A program made the translations under genes and the position numbers. From Syntrophomonas sp. UBA4911 (GTDB taxonomy: Bacteria; Bacillota; Syntrophomonadia; Syntrophomonadales; Syntrophomonadaceae): DNA of 28,882 nt. Below are positions 21,429 through 28,882 of the stretch, piece by piece. The number at the start of each line of letters is the position of its first letter. Position 1 is the stretch's first letter. The notes under the pieces were generated by a model. It made no database searches, was not told the DNA's origin, and saw only the letters and a list, made by a program, of their open reading frames with translations. Location: assembly GCA_002398105.1 (NCBI GenBank), contig DHCD01000022.1, positions 1-28,882 of the forward strand, in the 5' to 3' direction.

Positions 21429-22205
21429 ATGTTACATATTAAAAACCTGAGCTTTTCCTATAAGAATCAAATGATTTTAAAAGAAATCAGCATGATCGTC
21501 AACGAAGGCCAGATCGTAGCTCTGGTAGGCCCCAACGGTTCCGGCAAGTCCACTCTCCTGCGCTGCCTGAACGGGTTTTTGCCGCCCGATAACGGTCAGG
21601 TGCTGCTTAATGGCGAAGATATCCGCAGTAAAAACCGCAAGTGGATTTCCCGCCATATTGCTTTATTGCCGCAGAATCTGGAAGCGATCCAGCAGTTCAG
21701 CGTCTATGAACTGGTCGCTATGGGCAGAAGCCCTTATCAGCAATTCGGCTGGTTTCTGAAAGAAGACGACAAAAAATTCATTGAATGGGCCATTGAGTAT
21801 ATGAATTTGGGGTCCCTGAGGGAGCGGCCATTGGATAAAATATCGGGAGGTGAACGCCAGCGAGCCTGGATAGCCATGATTCTGGCTCAAAATACGGACA
21901 TTGTCCTGCTTGACGAGCCCATTACCTATCTGGATCTAAAATATCAGTGGTACCTGCTGGAGATCATCAAGCAAGTCCGTTGGCAGTTTAACAAGACGTT
22001 CATTCTGGTATTGCATGATATCAATCAAGCCATGACCGTAGCCGACCATTTCGTGGTTCTTAAGGAAGGATATATCCGAGCCTATGGGCAGGCCGAGGAT
22101 ATTATAACTAGTCACCTCTTAAAGGATGTCTATGATGTTTCCGCCCGGATCTATCATTTGAGCGACTATGGCTGCCCGGTTATTTTACCTTCGGAAGTCA
22201 GTTGA
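21429..22205 (+). CDS. FecE-type ABC transporter ATPase
   Basis: A 258-aa iron-chelate/cobalamin-type importer ATPase. Motifs: Walker A GPNGSGKST near residue 36, Q-loop LLPQNLEA, signature ISGGERQRAW, Walker B DIVLLDEP, D-loop YLDLKYQW and H-loop VLHDINQA. It most likely energises the FecCD permease encoded at 23926, with the lipoprotein encoded at 22852 as its binding protein. ATG 21429 lies 21 bp after the cytosolic binding-protein gene, with GAGGT upstream. Its similarity in layout to the btuD-like protein ends at the normal length; there is no extra C-terminal domain. The substrate could be an iron, nickel or cobalt chelate. Confidence 0.9.
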   Translation: MLHIKNLSFSYKNQMILKEISMIVNEGQIVALVGPNGSGKSTLLRCLNGFLPPDNGQVLLNGEDIRSKNRKWISRHIALLPQNLEAIQQFSVYELVAMGRSPYQQFGWFLKEDDKKFIEWAIEYMNLGSLRERPLDKISGGERQRAWIAMILAQNTDIVLLDEPITYLDLKYQWYLLEIIKQVRWQFNKTFILVLHDINQAMTVADHFVVLKEGYIRAYGQAEDIITSHLLKDVYDVSARIYHLSDYGCPVILPSEVS

Positions 22206-22241
22206 CTTTTCATTCATATTTCTGAAAGCGGGGTGTTTTTA

Positions 22242-22847
22242 ATGTCCGATTCATTTGAGCATTTAAGGCCGGTCTATCCTTTGATCGCCCGGCAGATTCT
22301 GGACGATTATCAGATTACTAACGGCAAATGCTTGGATATCGGTACCGGCCATGGATATTTGGGAATTGAGCTGGCGAAAATTACTGAACTGGAGATGTAT
22401 TTTGTAGACCTGGATCCCGAGGCCTTGGACAAATCCAGGAATAACGCCGCCGCCAATAAATTGAAAAATCCGGTTCATTTCGTGGGCGCTGATGTAACCG
22501 CCCTTCCGTTTGAAGATGATTTCGCTGATTTAATTATCAGCCGCGGTTCATTATGGTTTTGGAAGGATCAGGTTAAAGGTTTGCAGGAAATAAACCGGGT
22601 CCTGAAAGCAGGCGGGGTTGCTTTTGTTGGGGGCGGCCTGGGGCGCTATACGCCGGACGATATGCGCAAAGGCTTGCAAGGCAGGAAACGCCGAATACTG
22701 CAGGCCCAAGGCGAAAAGGGGTTTATAAAAGGAGCGGAGCTGGAAGCAGTGCTGCAAAAGACCGGTATAGCCAATTACCGGCTCTTGGCTGATGTCGAAG
22801 GCGAACCCGCCCATTGGGTCGAGATTAAAAAAATGGGGGAGAGGTAG
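22242..22847 (+). CDS. Class I SAM-dependent methyltransferase
   Basis: A 201-aa Rossmann methyltransferase: motif I LDIGTGHGYLG (about 31-41), the acidic motif II DLDPEAL, motif III GADVTALPFEDDFAD and motif IV LIISRGSLWFW. The substrate is unknown. Its position between the ATPase and binding-protein genes of an importer is unusual. It might modify an imported metal chelate or a metallophore, but that is a guess. ATG 22242 is preferred over GTG 22233, which lies inside the GCGGGGTG ribosome binding site. The stop is 4 nt before the next start, which argues for a single transcript. Confidence 0.85.
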   Translation: MSDSFEHLRPVYPLIARQILDDYQITNGKCLDIGTGHGYLGIELAKITELEMYFVDLDPEALDKSRNNAAANKLKNPVHFVGADVTALPFEDDFADLIISRGSLWFWKDQVKGLQEINRVLKAGGVAFVGGGLGRYTPDDMRKGLQGRKRRILQAQGEKGFIKGAELEAVLQKTGIANYRLLADVEGEPAHWVEIKKMGER

Positions 22848-22851
22848 ATTT

Positions 22852-23919
22852 ATGGTTAAAAGTAAATATTTATTGATCGGCTTTATTGCGGTATTCTTAT
22901 CTGCCGCCATGGCGGGATGCGGGACGCAACCCCAGCAAGCCGCCACCGACAGCGACGACAAGCAAAGCGAAGTCCGTATCGTCCGCGATGATCTGGGACG
23001 GGAGGTTCAGGTTCCCGAAGAGCCCAAACGAGTCTTGGCCCTGAACTCAAGCATGACCGAGATTGTTTTTGACCTGGGAGTGGTTCCGGTGGGAAAGGTG
23101 AGTGAATACGTGATATCCCGCCCGGAAGCTAGGGATCTGCCGGGCATTTCCTTCGAAAACACCCCCAATATTGAAATGATCAACAAACTGGCTCCCGACC
23201 TGATTATTGCCCATGCCAAAAACCACGCCGCCATTCTCGACAGCCTGGAAGCCACCGGAGCGGCTGTGGTCTGCGTCGACCCCAGCAAAGCCGAAGACCA
23301 ACTGGTGGGCAGAATAGACCTGATCGGCGAGGTGCTTAACCGCCAGGGGGAAGCCGCAGCCTATGCTAAAAAAGTTGAGGAAAAGTCAGCCCGGCTGCGT
23401 GAGAAAATAGCCGGATCGCCGATCAAGACCGCGCTGTTTATTCAGGGGGGCAGCCAAAACATATTGGCCGCGCAATCTTTTTGCTTCTGGGGCAGATTGC
23501 TGAGCGATCTGGGTATTGAAAACATTGTGCCTTTAAAAGTATCCGATACGGCCAAATCCGGCTTTATTACCTTCGATATAGAAACCATTATTCAAAAAGA
23601 TCCGGACGCCGTTCTGGTATTGCAGCCGGGCTTCAGATCCGGCGACGGGCAGGGTAAAGGTAAAGGCCAGGGAGCGGGAGCGAACAGCAACGGTCCCGGC
23701 CCAGCTGAAAATCAAAGCCAGAATACCGGCGCAGCCAAGAGTATGAGCCCGGAAGAACTGCTGGCCATCTATCAGAACGATCCGATGTGGAAACAGTTGT
23801 CGGCGGTGAAAAACGGCAAGCTTATTATTGTTCCCGCCAATATCGCCCCCGGCAAGATCAACGGATTAGAAGCTCTGGATGTGACCGCCCAATTGATTGC
23901 TCCGGAAGCGTTTGAGTAA
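22852..23919 (+). CDS. Lipoprotein solute-binding protein (FecB/BtuF class)
   Basis: A 355-aa exported binding protein: a signal peptide with hydrophobic core LIGFIAVFLSAAMAGC ending in a lipobox Cys, then a mature part with VRDDLGREVQVPEEPKRV, LNSSMTEIVFDLGVVPVGK and LAPDLIIAHA, all typical of the helical-backbone family. Residues about 260-292 are a low-complexity insert rich in Gly, Lys, Gln, Asn and Pro, placed before the last lobe segment; homologues usually lack it. ATG 22852 follows GGGGGAGAGG. It should deliver its ligand to the permease encoded 6 nt downstream. A ligand different from that of the btuF-like protein is expected, since the loci have different regulatory elements. Confidence 0.88.
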   Translation: MVKSKYLLIGFIAVFLSAAMAGCGTQPQQAATDSDDKQSEVRIVRDDLGREVQVPEEPKRVLALNSSMTEIVFDLGVVPVGKVSEYVISRPEARDLPGISFENTPNIEMINKLAPDLIIAHAKNHAAILDSLEATGAAVVCVDPSKAEDQLVGRIDLIGEVLNRQGEAAAYAKKVEEKSARLREKIAGSPIKTALFIQGGSQNILAAQSFCFWGRLLSDLGIENIVPLKVSDTAKSGFITFDIETIIQKDPDAVLVLQPGFRSGDGQGKGKGQGAGANSNGPGPAENQSQNTGAAKSMSPEELLAIYQNDPMWKQLSAVKNGKLIIVPANIAPGKINGLEALDVTAQLIAPEAFE

Positions 23920-23925
23920 AAAGAC

Positions 23926-24969
23926 ATGGAAAACCGGATCCGATGCGTCGGCGGTCGCAGGCAGTATTCAAAACACAGCCGGCGCTTGTTTTTGATTGCT
24001 TGCTTTACTTTGCTTGTGATTCTAGCCACGGTATTCAGCATATTCAAGGGCACTCTGCATTTCTCTCTGCCGGACGCCCTGGCGGTCTTAACCGGGAATT
24101 GCCCCGACCGGCTGACCCGCCATATTCTATTAAACGTCAGGTTGCCGCGTACTTTGGTTGCAGCCTTGGTAGGCCTGAATATGGGGATCGCAGGCGCCCT
24201 CTTGCAGGGACTCTTGCGCAATCCTCTGGCTTCGCCCAATATAATCGGAGCAAATTCCGGAGCAGGCCTGGCTGCGGTTATCGTTATGTGTATTCTGCCG
24301 GGGAATATTAAAATGCTCCCGCCGGCTGCCTTTTTAGGGGCTTTGCTGGCGGGCATGATTATATATACCCTCTCCCGGCGGGAAGGCAGCAGCTCCAATG
24401 TTACCATTATTCTGGCCGGAGTTGCCCTGAGCGCGCTTTTTACGGCTTTTACTTCTGCTATTATGATTTTGCACAGTGATGAACTGGGAATCACCTATAC
24501 TTGGCTGGTTGGCAGCCTGACCGGACGTGGCTGGCCCTATTTCAGCATCATATGGCCATACAGCTTGCTGGGGGCACTGGCGGCCGTATATCTTAGCCCC
24601 CGGATCAACCTTTTTATGCTGGGGGAGGAAGTTGGCAAGAACCTGGGGCTGTCTATCGAAGTCTCCCGGTTTTTTATTATAATAAATGCTTCAATACTGG
24701 CCGGAAGTGCGGTAAGTGTTGCCGGTACCATCGGCTTTATTGGAATTGTGGCTCCCCATCTGGCTCGGATGATGATCGGCAATGATTACCGCTATCTGAT
24801 TTTTTTATCGGGAATCTTGGGCAGTCTGCTGCTGGTCATGAGCGACACTCTGGCTCGAACCCTCTTTCAACCGCTGGAAATTCCGGTGGGAATAATTACA
24901 GCTACCCTTGGAGCTCCCTTTTTCTTCTTCCTGCTCTACCAAAAACGCTCAAGTCTGCTGTCCTCTTGA
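23926..24969 (+). CDS. FecCD-family ABC transporter permease
   Basis: A 347-aa integral membrane protein of the FecCD/BtuC family. The signature AGALLQGLLRNPLASPNIIG is followed by NSGAGLAAV. AGTIGFIGIVAPHLARMMIG and the end segment EIPVGIITATLGAPFFFF are also diagnostic. About ten hydrophobic helices are seen, the first near residues 22-38 after a basic cytosolic N-terminus. The ribosome binding site before ATG 23926 is weak, but the gene starts 6 nt after the binding-protein stop, so coupling is likely. It is the last gene of the cluster and probably works as a homodimer with the FecE-type ATPase. Confidence 0.92.
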   Translation: MENRIRCVGGRRQYSKHSRRLFLIACFTLLVILATVFSIFKGTLHFSLPDALAVLTGNCPDRLTRHILLNVRLPRTLVAALVGLNMGIAGALLQGLLRNPLASPNIIGANSGAGLAAVIVMCILPGNIKMLPPAAFLGALLAGMIIYTLSRREGSSSNVTIILAGVALSALFTAFTSAIMILHSDELGITYTWLVGSLTGRGWPYFSIIWPYSLLGALAAVYLSPRINLFMLGEEVGKNLGLSIEVSRFFIIINASILAGSAVSVAGTIGFIGIVAPHLARMMIGNDYRYLIFLSGILGSLLLVMSDTLARTLFQPLEIPVGIITATLGAPFFFFLLYQKRSSLLSS

Positions 24970-24977
24970 GAGGCGTA

Positions 24978-25018
24978 CCCGCTTGGTAGTCGAGGTATTA
25001 TTTCCCTCGGCCACCGGG
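24978..25018 (+). terminator. Compound hairpin after the transporter cluster (possible terminator)
   Basis: An inner stem CGAGG (24991-24995) / CCTCG (25005-25009) is nested inside CCCG (24978-24981) / CGGG (25015-25018). It starts 9 nt after the permease stop codon. There is no T-run, so this is only a candidate 3'-end structure. Confidence 0.35.
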
Positions 25019-25122
25019 CAAGGATACGGTCACTCATTCTTTAATATCCCTGTATATTTATAGATAATGTTTGACTGTAAAAGATGAAAAACTTGGCCTC
25101 TTTCTTTTCATACGTATCTGTC

Positions 25123-25180
25123 TTGACAATATGACCATGTGGTCATATAATACTCTTATAATATGACCACATGGTCATAT
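25123..25180 (+). promoter_or_regulatory. Consensus promoter with two TetR-type operators
   Basis: TTGACA (25123-25128) and TATAAT (25146-25151), 17 bp apart, are perfect consensus elements. Operator 1, ATATGACCA-N2-TGGTCATAT (25129-25148), fills the spacer and touches both elements. Operator 2 has the same arms (25161-25180) and lies between the expected start point and the ribosome binding site. The centre-to-centre distance is 32 bp, about three helical turns, so two dimers would bind the same face. Autorepression by the TetR protein encoded at 25195 is strongly suggested. Confidence 0.88.
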
Positions 25181-25194
25181 GAGGAGGAAAAAAT

Positions 25195-25782
25195 ATGCCT
25201 AAGAGCACCTTTTACAATTTAAGTGATGACAAAAAACAAAAAATATTTGATGCAGCCGTTAACGAATTTTCTACCCGACGATTCAGCGAGGCGTCCATTA
25301 ACCAGATCGTCAAAAACGCAGGCATACCGAAGGGAAGTTTCTATCAATATTTTGCCGGCAAAGAGGATATTTATCTTTACATGACGGAAGAAATATCAAA
25401 GGATATACATGAGATAATAGAAGTCTTCAACCCCGATGCCAGCTTTTTTGAAACCATTATACAAAGAGCCAAAGATACACTTAAAGTAGGCCAAATAAGA
25501 CCGGAGTATTGCAAGATAGGTGCATTAACAGTTATTGATAACAGTGACTTCATCCTACAACTCCTCAGAGCATCCATGGAAAAGCACATCAAAATGATTG
25601 AGCGTGATAAACAGCGCGGCCTTATCAAGCCGGGAATCAATTCCGAAGTGGTTATAAAAATGATTCACATCTTCGTTTTTAATGAATATCTGTACAGCGG
25701 GTTCGACGAAACCCGGTATTTAGAGAAAATGGAAAGTGCAGTCCAAATAATCAAGGAAGGTATTGCCGTTCATCAGAATTAA
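25195..25782 (+). CDS. TetR/AcrR family transcriptional regulator
   Basis: A 195-aa regulator with an N-terminal TetR helix-turn-helix: KIFDAAVNEFSTRRF, then SINQIVKNAGIPKGSFYQYFAGKED (about 38-62), followed by an all-helical ligand-binding domain. The C-terminal domain is not close to any ligand class I can name. ATG 25195 is 7 nt after GAGGAGG (25181-25187). Its promoter has two palindromic operators, one across the -35/-10 spacer, so it very probably represses itself. Whether it also controls the methyltransferase or the rifamycin-phosphotransferase-like gene is unclear: no full operator copy is seen before either, only a TGGTCA half-site at 27028-27033. Confidence 0.92.
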   Translation: MPKSTFYNLSDDKKQKIFDAAVNEFSTRRFSEASINQIVKNAGIPKGSFYQYFAGKEDIYLYMTEEISKDIHEIIEVFNPDASFFETIIQRAKDTLKVGQIRPEYCKIGALTVIDNSDFILQLLRASMEKHIKMIERDKQRGLIKPGINSEVVIKMIHIFVFNEYLYSGFDETRYLEKMESAVQIIKEGIAVHQN

Positions 25783-25791
25783 TTGAATATT

Positions 25792-25862
25792 TTGATTCAC
25801 GTTAGGGACATCAAGTTAAAGGGTTAAAACACGAGTTAGCATGTATTGGGGTTTGAGGATAG
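25792..25862 (+). pseudogene. Decayed 5' fragment of a rifamycin-phosphotransferase-like gene
   Basis: This stretch is a diverged direct repeat of 27053-27121, the leader and first codons of the intact gene downstream. TTGATTC and GACATCA occur in both copies with the same 8-nt gap, followed by matching GTTAAAG, GGTTAAA, GAGTT and ATGTATTGGG blocks. Read in the matching frame, the start ATG has become ACG and codon 3 is TAG; the following codons still give VLGF as in the intact protein. The rest of the gene is absent, so this is a relic. It lies just before the methyltransferase gene. Confidence 0.65.
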
Positions 25863-25920
25863 AGACGTCATACTTGGAGATTAAGCCAATATGGAAATTA
25901 ATTAATCGGAGGGGATATCA

Positions 25921-26919
25921 ATGGGAAAAAATAAATCAAGTTATTCCGCATCAATAATAACTTACTGTCGAGCCTATCATGCGATGCATGACGAACCAAA
26001 GATATTTGATGATTTTCTGGCCGGTCACTTGCTTACAGACGAGCAACGCACAAAATTTGACGCGATGATATACAAATCCAATAAGGCGCTCTATTATATA
26101 GGTTCCCGCAAGACTTTCTCCTCCATAATAAAACTTTTACTTCCCCGGCGTTTTAAACGTACTTTTGAAGCTATTGCTCCCAAAGACCTGAACTTGATCT
26201 CCAGCCCAACGTCGGCCGTGGATTGGTATATGCATGCGCATGGAGCTCTTGCATTGGCAGTCAGCAGGGCCAGGTATACCGAAGATAACCTGGTGGAGGC
26301 TGTCGGGAAGGGAGTCAGGCAGTATGTGATCTTGGGAGCAGGGATGGACACATTTGCCTTCCGATGCCCGGCACTGATGGATAAGCTTCAGGTGTTTGAG
26401 GTGGACCATCCGGCTACCCAGACTGTTAAGCGTCAACGCATCACTGAATTGAGTTGGGAGATTCCCCAAACACTACATTTTGTTCCGGTAGATTTTACGC
26501 ATCAGAGACTTGATGAGGAGCTTAAAAATTCATGGTATGATCCGAAAATTCTGGGCTTTTTTAACTGGCTGGGTGTCACTTACTATCTGCCCCGTGAAAC
26601 CATATTGGCTACCCTGCGGAAAGTTGCAGCTATCGCCCCCAAAGGCAGTACTGTCATTTTTGATTACCTGGATACCGATGCCTTTGACCCTGCCAAAGTA
26701 GCTCCGCGGGGACAGTGGTTTTTGTGGTCTCATAAAACCGGTGAAACAATGAAATCCGGGTTTGACCCGTCGACGTTGTCTCACGAACTGGCCGCTTTAG
26801 GGCTGCGTCTTGAGGAGAATTTAAGCCCTTCAGATATTGAAAAACTCTATTTCCAGGACCACCCGGGCAACTACCATGCTCAGGAACATGCCCATTTTGC
26901 CTGTGCGGTGGTGGAATAA
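25921..26919 (+). CDS. TIGR00027/LCMT-family SAM-dependent methyltransferase
   Basis: A 332-aa member of the leucine carboxyl methyltransferase-like family (TIGR00027 type). Family features are SRARYTEDNLVEAVGKGVRQ, the SAM motif YVILGAGMDTFAFR (135-148), the acidic VFEVDHPATQTVKRQR (158-173) and FNWLGVTYYLPRETI. Members methylate carboxyl or hydroxyl groups of small molecules, including polyketide precursors; the substrate here is unknown. ATG 25921 follows GGAGGGG. The gene lies between a decayed and an intact copy of the start of a rifamycin-phosphotransferase-like gene, so it may have arrived by the event that split or duplicated that locus. Confidence 0.85.
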   Translation: MGKNKSSYSASIITYCRAYHAMHDEPKIFDDFLAGHLLTDEQRTKFDAMIYKSNKALYYIGSRKTFSSIIKLLLPRRFKRTFEAIAPKDLNLISSPTSAVDWYMHAHGALALAVSRARYTEDNLVEAVGKGVRQYVILGAGMDTFAFRCPALMDKLQVFEVDHPATQTVKRQRITELSWEIPQTLHFVPVDFTHQRLDEELKNSWYDPKILGFFNWLGVTYYLPRETILATLRKVAAIAPKGSTVIFDYLDTDAFDPAKVAPRGQWFLWSHKTGETMKSGFDPSTLSHELAALGLRLEENLSPSDIEKLYFQDHPGNYHAQEHAHFACAVVE

Positions 26920-27092
26920 TGCAATTATGAAATATTGAAAAAGATAAATACATGTGGTTGCTTTTAGCAAAGTTACGGTTCAATGGTAATCCTTTAGTTA
27001 AAGAAAACCGTATAAACGAACCCCAGATGGTCACTTTATACTTCGTAAATTGTTGATTCTTGGGCCTGACATCAGGGTTAAAGAGGTTAAAT

Positions 27093-28882
27093 ATGAGTTC
27101 ATATGTATTGGGTTTCAATGAAATAGATAAAACCAAGCTCGCCCTAGTCGGCGGCAAGGGCGCTAACCTGGGGGAACTGTCCAGAATTGCAGGGATTAGT
27201 GTACCGTCGGGCTTTTGCGTTTCTACTGAAGCCTATAAAAGAATAATAGAGGACAATCAAGAACTTAACCAGCTTCTGGATCAGCTGTCTTCTCTACGCC
27301 CAAGCGATCTGGGAAAAATCGGACGGATAAGCGCGAAGATTCGCGCGGTCATTGACAAGACCGATACCCGCAAAGAAATTGAAGAGCAAATCGGCCGGTA
27401 CATCGCCTTGCTGGGCGAAAAGAATGCCTATGCGGTGCGCTCCAGCGCCACCGCGGAAGATCTGCCCACCGCTTCATTCGCCGGTCAGCAGGATACATAT
27501 TTGAATATTATAGGGAAAGACGCCATCATTAAGCATGTCAACAGGTGCTGGGCGTCGCTGTTTAGCGACCGGGCCGTAACCTACCGCATACAAAACGGTT
27601 TCGACCACAGTAAGGTGCATCTAGCGGTAGTAGTTCAGAAGATGGTTTTTCCTCACGCATCCGGAATCATGTTTACGGCTGATCCTGTCACCTCCAACCG
27701 CAAAGTGCTGTCCATTGACGCCGGCTTCGGCCTGGGCGAAGCCCTGGTCTCCGGCCTGGTGAATCCTGACATCTACAAGGTGAGGGAGGGCGTAATCCTT
27801 GATAAGAAGATATCCACCAAAAAGCTGGCCATCTATGCCTTGGAAAAAGGAGGTACCCAGAAACGGGAGATCAAGCCTCAGCGGCAGAATAAGCAAACCC
27901 TGACGGACGAGCAGATTTTACAGCTCGAAGGCCTGGGCAGGAAGATCGAAGCCTACTTTGGCTCCCCCCAGGACATTGAGTGGTGCCTTTATGAAGATAC
28001 CTTCTATATCGTTCAGAGCCGTCCTATTACCACCTTATACCCCATACCTAATGTAAACGATGGAAAAGACCGTGTATATGTATCCTTTGGCCATATTGAG
28101 ATGATGACCGAACCCCTCAAACCATTGGGAATGTTCTTCTGCCAACTTTTATTCAGGAACAATACACTGAGCCAAGCCGGTGGAAGGTTATTTTGCGATT
28201 TCACTTATGATCTTGCTTCGCCGGTAGGGAGAAAAATGGCATTGAGAATGTTTGGACAATTCGATCCTTTGATAAAAAGCGCCCTGCTAAATTTATTCAA
28301 GCGAAAACAATTTTTAAAGACTTTACCGCGGGCGCGGGGGAAGAGAGCATTCCGCATGGGGGCACAGGGAATATCCTGGAAACTTCCCGTTCAGATCCTA
28401 AAGATCTATCATAAAAACAATCCCGCGCTTATTAAAAATAACATATCCCGTAACGAGAAGTCAGTCAGGGATCTGCAGCAAAGGATTGCCAATGTATGCG
28501 GAGATGAACTTTTTGATTTTATTTTACAGGAAGATAAACGATCAATGGAAATCATGGCTAATCCCCAAAGCGTAGCAGCATGGTTGGCGGGGATGCTGAC
28601 AGTAAATTGGATCAATAAAAAAATGGAAAAATGGTTGGGAGAAAAAGGTACAGTCCCTATACTCACTCAGTCGGTAGAAAACAACATTACATCCGAAATG
28701 GGGCTTGAACTTTTGGATGTAGCCGATGCCGTCCGGAAATATCCGGCGGTTATTGAATATTTTAATCATGCCAGTGATGAGACTTTTTTTGATGACCTGG
28801 CCAAACTTGAAGGCGGTAGGGCGGTCGGCAAATCCATGCAGGCGTACCTTGAAAAATACGGCATGCGTTGTTCCGGTGAGAT
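27093..28882 (+). CDS. Rifamycin phosphotransferase-like / PEP-synthase-like protein (partial, runs off the right edge)
   Basis: The frame is open from ATG 27093 (after AGAGGTT) to the window end, 596 codons, 3' end missing. Residues about 15-310 are an ATP-grasp PPDK/PEP-synthase N-domain: LVGGKGANLGELSRI, YAVRSSATAEDLPTASFAGQ, SGIMFTADPVTSN, GFGLGEALVSGLVNPD and DIEWCLYEDTFYIVQSRPIT. From about 320 it continues with a region like the antibiotic-binding domain of rifamycin phosphotransferases (YVSFGHIEMMTEPLKPLG, and YGMRCSGE at the edge) rather than that of PEP synthase. Those enzymes move the beta-phosphate of ATP to rifamycins through a swivelling His domain, which here would lie beyond the edge. 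Resistance function is inferred from similarity; other PEP-utilising enzymes are possible. Confidence 0.8.
   Translation, partial: MSSYVLGFNEIDKTKLALVGGKGANLGELSRIAGISVPSGFCVSTEAYKRIIEDNQELNQLLDQLSSLRPSDLGKIGRISAKIRAVIDKTDTRKEIEEQIGRYIALLGEKNAYAVRSSATAEDLPTASFAGQQDTYLNIIGKDAIIKHVNRCWASLFSDRAVTYRIQNGFDHSKVHLAVVVQKMVFPHASGIMFTADPVTSNRKVLSIDAGFGLGEALVSGLVNPDIYKVREGVILDKKISTKKLAIYALEKGGTQKREIKPQRQNKQTLTDEQILQLEGLGRKIEAYFGSPQDIEWCLYEDTFYIVQSRPITTLYPIPNVNDGKDRVYVSFGHIEMMTEPLKPLGMFFCQLLFRNNTLSQAGGRLFCDFTYDLASPVGRKMALRMFGQFDPLIKSALLNLFKRKQFLKTLPRARGKRAFRMGAQGISWKLPVQILKIYHKNNPALIKNNISRNEKSVRDLQQRIANVCGDELFDFILQEDKRSMEIMANPQSVAAWLAGMLTVNWINKKMEKWLGEKGTVPILTQSVENNITSEMGLELLDVADAVRKYPAVIEYFNHASDETFFDDLAKLEGGRAVGKSMQAYLEKYGMRCSGE

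Noticed and set aside
27000..27092. Rifamycin-associated element upstream of the phosphotransferase-like gene
   Set aside because: No sequence resembling the actinomycete inverted repeat is visible; only a lone TGGTCA half-site of the TetR operator type is present.
1..28882. CRISPR arrays, insertion sequences, tRNA or rRNA genes
   Set aside because: No regularly spaced repeats, transposase-like proteins or recognisable RNA gene cores were seen on either strand.

Overview
The window looks like chromosomal DNA of an anaerobic, probably endospore-forming member of the Clostridia (Bacillota), perhaps Peptococcaceae- or Desulfitobacteriia-like. The reasons are strong AGGAGG ribosome binding sites with many TTG/GTG starts, a spore-photoproduct-lyase-family gene, a glutaconate-type CoA transferase, two -24/-12 (sigma-54) promoters, and dense cobalamin-dependent metabolism. 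The placement is inference from gene content only. Every convincing gene is on the + strand. I see no rRNA, tRNA, CRISPR array or insertion sequence.

Region 1 (1-6030) is a cobalamin-dependent acyl-CoA mutase operon: cob(I)alamin adenosyltransferase, mutase large subunit, B12-binding small subunit, MeaB-type G-protein chaperone, a C_GCAxxG_C_C protein, an MtnA-like sugar-phosphate isomerase and a 65-aa unknown. The mutase carries Phe and Gln where methylmalonyl-CoA mutase has Tyr89 and Arg207, which points to isobutyryl-CoA/butyryl-CoA rather than methylmalonyl-CoA. Region 2 (6129-11668) is a riboswitch-controlled corrinoid salvage operon: cobalamin riboswitch, cobT, btuF, btuC, btuD with an extra C-terminal domain, and cobU.

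Region 3 (11996-16510) is a second sigma-54-type operon: an AbrB-like protein, an M24 peptidase-like protein, both subunits of a GctAB-type CoA transferase and a DUF6125-like protein, closed by a strong terminator. The mutase operon and this operon share the same control layout: a TGTTG-N8-CAACA palindrome about 84 bp upstream of a near-identical -24/-12 promoter. I infer one sigma-54 activator controls both, making them two halves of one pathway: CoA activation of a short-chain acid, then carbon-skeleton rearrangement.

Region 4 (16573-18592) holds a spore-photoproduct-lyase homologue lacking the usual catalytic cysteine, and an alpha/beta hydrolase. Region 5 (18823-24969) is a seven-gene cluster that I cannot match to a described system. 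It has a Cys-rich UreG/HypB-like GTPase, a stand-alone ABC ATPase, a solute-binding-fold protein without a signal peptide, a FecE-type ATPase, a SAM methyltransferase, a lipoprotein binding protein and a FecCD permease. A perfect Fur-like palindrome lies at the start of its predicted transcript, which suggests import and delivery of a metal or metal chelate.

Region 6 (24970-28882) has a TetR regulator with two near-identical operators, one filling the -35/-10 spacer of its own promoter. Next come a decayed fragment of a rifamycin-phosphotransferase-like gene, a TIGR00027-type methyltransferase, and an intact rifamycin-phosphotransferase-like gene that runs off the right edge.
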